Shown piece by piece: positions 39,067 to 45,000 of a stretch of DNA of 64,000 nt. The notes beneath the pieces are model-generated. The model searched no databases and was not told the origin of the DNA. It was given only the letters and a program-made list of their open reading frames with translations. The stretch's first letter is position 1. Every line of letters starts with the position of its first letter. Source of the DNA: Homalodisca vitripennis (lineage: Eukaryota; Arthropoda; Insecta; Hemiptera; Cicadellidae); contig NC_060209.1 in NCBI RefSeq assembly GCF_021130785.1, positions 20,545,501 to 20,609,500 of the forward strand. Direction: 5' to 3'. The position numbers and the translations under genes were made by a program.

Positions 39067-42000
39067 GTAGAGTACTTTTGTTTGTCTGATAAACTGTTTG
39101 ATATCTCAAGAACAAATAAGGTATAGATGTAAAATTTTGCATGAAGCTTAATTTTTATATAGGCAACATCGAGTACGATCATGGTGCATGTCCTACCATA
39201 ATTTGGCTGAGCATTAGCAAAGCCTAATTTTCCATAGGATATCTTGTGGATGGATTATTGACTTTGAACGCTCTCACTAAGAAGGCTGGTGCAATTCTTC
39301 TTCTGTCTGTTTTCCTCAGAATATCTCGAGAACGAATTGAGGCATAGACTTTTGTACGTAACGTCTTTATTCTACTTAGATAACATCATGTTTGATGATT
39401 CTGTGTCTGTCTGTCTATCTGCAGGATACCTTGAGAAAGAAATGAGCTAGATTTGACATTTTACGTGAAAATTCATTTCCACATAGGTAACATGGAGCTG
39501 TTGATGGTGCATTTCTCTCCATTTGGCTAAAAATTAGGATCTCGTTGAGCTGTAAAAATTCCTATTCTATCTGTTTGTTTGTTCATCTGTTACGTACTTA
39601 CTTTACATGTCTGGATTTAAAATTTTGTCTTTCAAAAGTTAGCCACCAAGACAGTTTTGTCATTTGCCTCTAAAAGGTCTTTCATGTTGCAAGCCTGGTC
39701 CAACCTGGACAGCACCATAAACGCACAGAATGCTCTCATCCGCCACCAGAAAACTCCATCTCTGCAAATTCGTCTTGTACTTTGGTGTTTGTACCCTCAT
39801 TCTATTTAGTGTCTTCACACTATAAAAGGTAGTTCTCTGCAGGTGTCAGTTCTTCTGTGGGTGGTGTGGATGGGTTTGTAAGAGAGGATTACTACCTCAC
39901 TGTGCGATTGCTTGCTGGCGATCCTTCCAATATCTGTATCCTACCAAGAAAGCTCTTTTCGAATCGCAACTGTCGCTTGGCAGGCTAATGACCATGTAAG
40001 AGGTGACGGGGATTGGTCTCTTGTCTGATCCCTTTTACATCTGCAGTAACGTCACACCGGATTGATGGATAGGTGATCCCTATAATAGGGTACATCTTAT
40101 GTACTGGAGTTGGTTCCTATCCTTGCCATGTTTTTTCCGTAATGTTGACCTATTTTGTACGTGTGGACCCGTTCCACACTGGTGCAGCATATTCCGCAGC
40201 CGACACACACTGAGGGCCAATGCCGAGGTTATCAGGACTTTTGGGTTTGCACCTCAACTACCACTGGTTAATTTTCTCATAATATTATTCCTCAATTATA
40301 TATATTCCTCCTTTGTTGCAATGCAGTGTTGTTTAAATGTCAGAGTGCGGTCCAGTGTGATCCTCAGATATGTGGGTGTATGACAATGCTTGAGACGGTC
40401 ACCTCTCCACCTCACATTTAGCTCACGTTTGGCTTCCCTGTTGTTTAAGTGGAAAGTACATATCTATGTTTTGGAAGGATTTGGCTTGAGGTTGTCATAG
40501 TAGGGGCCGAGATCCTGCAGGACTGTGGTTGATTTCCGTTCCACCTCCTCAAAACTCTCACCCTGGGCCGCAACTCCCATATTACCAGCGTAGATGAACT
40601 GACTTGGTGTTTGACAGCGATTAATCGTTACTGTAGATGTTGTACCGGGCCGGGGCTAGATTACTTTTCTGTGGTGGGCCATTTTTTTATTCCTCCATCT
40701 ACTTTTCCTCACTTAAAGACAGATAAAGTCTCTTGCTATGCAGGAAAGTATATTGTAGACTTTCTTGAGGAGTCTACGGTGGTTCAGTGTGTCATGGGCA
40801 GTTGTTAGGTCATTGAAAGCCACCCCAGTGATCTTCTTCCTCACGAATCCATCTTTATTGTGTTGGGTTAGGTTTAGGATTTTACCACAGCAAGACTTGT
40901 CTGAATCCTGCCTGTTGTGGAATGATTTGTTGTACCAGGAAGATTGTAATTCGATTAAGTATCAGGCATGCCAGAACCTTAGGTGGCATGAAAGAGATAC
41001 CGGGCAAAATCTTTTAGGGTCGTTAGTATCTATCCCGTGTTAGACCAGTTTGGCCACACAGGTTTTCCACCACATCTTTGGAATATGCAGTTTTGCCACG
41101 CATGTTTCATCAGGTGTAGTAGCCACTGCTTGGATTTGTTTTGACCCAATTGCTTCTTAATAGTCCCAACTTTACAACACAGCTCAGAGCTAATCAGTAA
41201 TATAATTGCTATACTAAAACTGTAGATAGCAAAATTGGAAATGAGAAAAATGCAGGAGAGTATGACAAACAATAATACTGTATTTGGACTCTGTTGCTCC
41301 TTATCTTCAATTTTACTATATGTTTAGATGAGCGAGGACCAGGCGTTCTTCATGCTGCGCCACCTGATGTTCAGGCGACAGCTGCGAGCCCAGTACCTGC
41401 CTGACATGGTGGCACTGCAGGTGGCGCTATACCAGCTGTCCCGGCTAATACATGACCACCAGCCTGAGTTGTACGTCCACCTTGACCACCACGAGGTGGC
41501 ACCCACGCTCTTTGCTGCTCCCTGGCTACTCACCGTCTTTGCCTCCCAGTTTCCACTCGGCTTTGTGACACGTGTTTTCGGTGAGTCCTCTGACCATTCA
41601 TCAGTATGAATTACTGTAAAATGATGAATTTCTCCATAGATTTTCTGCTTTTTCCAAATTTGTGTGAAACAAACATAATACGGTCAGTAAGCAACGTTTT
41701 TCTTTCATAAACCAAAGTATTTATTTTCTTTAATTTTTTATGTAAATAACATTAAAACCATGATTGGTCTCGACTCAATTTTACCAGAATTCTAATACAA
41801 TAAGCAACCTCAACATTTCATCTTCTATAAAGCCATATCCTTGCAACCCGAAAATCATGACCTCATGTGAAATCATGGCAATCAATGTGATAAACACACA
41901 AATGCACAAAAATGTGTTCTACTGAAAATTAACTGTTATACATTGGATAAGTTCCTAAGTACATACTGTTAAGTATAGGTGAAATTAAAAACCAATTTCT

Positions 42001-45000
42001 CTCTGCAAATACGTTTTTTTTTAATCAAAAGTAATATCATTAAATTGAAATTGTGTAAAAACAGCAGAAGTATTGAGTATCCTCAATACCATTAGAATTA
42101 ATTGTTGGCTGAATCAAAACTCACTGTTGGATCATGATTATTGTAGTATAACATAATCAAGTAGTACATAGATTTAATGAAATATTTAAAATATTAATTA
42201 GAAAAAATTAAAAATATATTAATAAAAAATATTAGAATTTATTTATAAAGTGGTAAAACAAAACAGGAATTGTATGTCTAGTGCTTAACTGAGCATATGA
42301 ATCATATTTAAATTGCTATGCATATAATAGTAATAAATCTTCATTCACAAAATTAATGTACATAAATTACACTTATTACGTGTAATATTTCAATTTATTC
42401 CCATACTATGACAAAAATTATATTTTATCAAAGTTTTTGGGTGATCTCTTAAAATATAATTTTGGCTTTTATCGTAATATCCCTTTTTAGATTCTCTCTT
42501 GCCATGACCAAGAACCCAAATAAAATATAATTTAATACATTTTTGTTAACCTCATTAAATGTTTTTTGTAATTTGTTAATTCCAGTAATTTGAATGTTTT
42601 AGTTTGTAACCAAAAAAATATTCTATCCGGGCTCACAAGGATAGATCCGAGAAGAAAGATAGATTTCATATTGGGCCCTGATCTCTAAATGTTAAACTGA
42701 AGATTCATTATTATTTTAGATGTTCAATTTGCACAACACTGATGTTGTGATGATTTGCAATACCTTTCAATGTTGGTATGTTAATTTCGAAACTTCATAA
42801 TCTTGAAACCTTAGGAGATAAAATATGTTATAACCATATAAATTTCTTTGTCAAAAGTGGATTTGACTTAGTTGCAATTAATTTGAAATTATGTTTCTTA
42901 ATATTGTCTTTAAATGGTTCAATTAAATACTTCTGCAACTTAAAAAACGGCCGCCATCTTGAAACCTTAAGAATTAATCAAAAGATAAATTAGAGTAAAT
43001 GTTGTATGACATTTTTTTTGAAAATTTAAAGACAAATAACAATTTTGATTTGTGTTATGAAATACCCGAGATGGAAATTTTGGCCAAATGTGAATGGTTG
43101 CCATCTTGAAATATTTCATTGGTTAATACTTAACTAAAAATCTTATCCAAGTGATATATAATTACTGCCACTGTACCAGTTTAGTCTGAATCTATTAGGA
43201 ACTTGGTAGTTATCGATGTCACAATTATTTCTTCAGTGTTGTGTACTACTTAAAACTTTGTGCACCCGCTATTTGCAAGTTTAGTCTTGATATTTTAAAC
43301 ATTTCTGTAGTTATCACTTCAAGTTCCCATTATATTGCATAAGTCCATACATACATACACACATATATTTCAATTTGGATTTTGGAGTTCATTATTGGAG
43401 AAAATTCAAAACGTTTCACGGAAATTTCTTTGTGAAGCAATTGCAATAGGCTAAATTCTATGAAATTACTTGAGACTCTAACATCATTAAACCCTAAAAA
43501 AATTGAATTTTTTTATTCATGAAGTTATATTATGAAATAAAAATTTATTCACCCTATAAAAGTAGTCATAGTTGCATTAAAAGGTTACACAATGAAATGT
43601 TGACAGTTTTTTTCTTATATTTAGATCATTTGGCCTAAATTATATGTTAACTTCTTTTACCAATTTTTTTACAGATGATAAATGTATTGTTAAACTTATC
43701 TCAGATTTTGTTGCACAAACATTACTGTATGTAAATTTCGGTGGTGTTTGCAGACCTGTTGTTTCTGGAGGGCAAAGAGGTTCTATTCCGTGTGGCTCTG
43801 GCACTGCTGGGACAACACAAGGAAGGACTGCTGGCGTGTGACAGTTTTGAGCAGATCATGACCTATCTCAAGACAACTGTGCCGCATATAGACAAGCCCA
43901 TCATGGACAAGATACTCAAGGAGGTGAATATCATATTCATGTGTATGAACCTGGAACTGTTTTGTCATTATAAGAGAATAAAACTTTAAAATAAAATGTT
44001 TAGTCACCTCTGAATGATATTATTAGGTGTTATTTTATTAAATATTACAAGGTGTGGCTGGAAAAAACCGGACTGAAGATGATATACATTTTTTCTTGTA
44101 AATATTTCAATTTGATACTTCAATGTACTCCTTCGTCTCTACATGTGAATTTTCCACTATGTATTTTCCAATGGTGCAGATCGTTTTTCACAAACCTGCT
44201 CATGACTTCAGTTGCTTTTCTTTGATTACTTCAACAGTCTCAAATCTCATTCCTTTCGAAGTTGATTTGGTGTTAACGAGTAAAATAAATCACAGGGAAG
44301 GTGAGTAGGGTCACTCACAAAGCATGATGAACTCAGACATTTTCCTCATGGAGGACCCATGACTTGTTCTTCCATAAATTGTTCTTTGTAACACTCAAGT
44401 TGGCAGTCAGGACGGTAATTTAGTAATTCTGATTCACTGTTTTCTTCTTTGATACCCTACCATCAAACACATTCTCTTTGATATAAATTTTGTTTAAAAA
44501 TTCGTTGCCACAATTTCACTTTTTGCTTTTTTTTGTCAAGGGATTTTGTATTGTATCGAATGATGTTTAGTTTTGGAATTGTAATTAAAAAACACAATTC
44601 ATCGCAAATAATGATATTTTCTAAGAAGGTAGGATCACTTTCGATGTTTTCTAGAATGTTAGAAGGAATCATTCTTCGGCACCCTTCTGTTTAGGTATGA
44701 GATACTTTGGAACTAGTTTTGAACACACTTAGTTCATGTTAAGAATCTGCCTAACACTTCCCTTGTTAATCCCAGTTAACTCAGACATCGCTCTGATAAT
44801 CAAATGGCGATCTTTTCGAACAAGGTTACACATTTTTGTTCAATATTAGCATCACTTTTTGCTGACGATGGTCTGCCAGTGCGTGTGTTGTCACTCGTGT
44901 CTTTGCGGCCATCTTTAAATAGTTTTCAAGAAAACTACTCAAACACTTGTGTTCGTGATAAACATTATTTGTAACTGTTTGTTTGAAGTTTATTTTTGAC

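Noticed and set aside
38955..39182. Thr-His repeat protein on the minus strand
   Set aside because: Translation of a (TG)n microsatellite.
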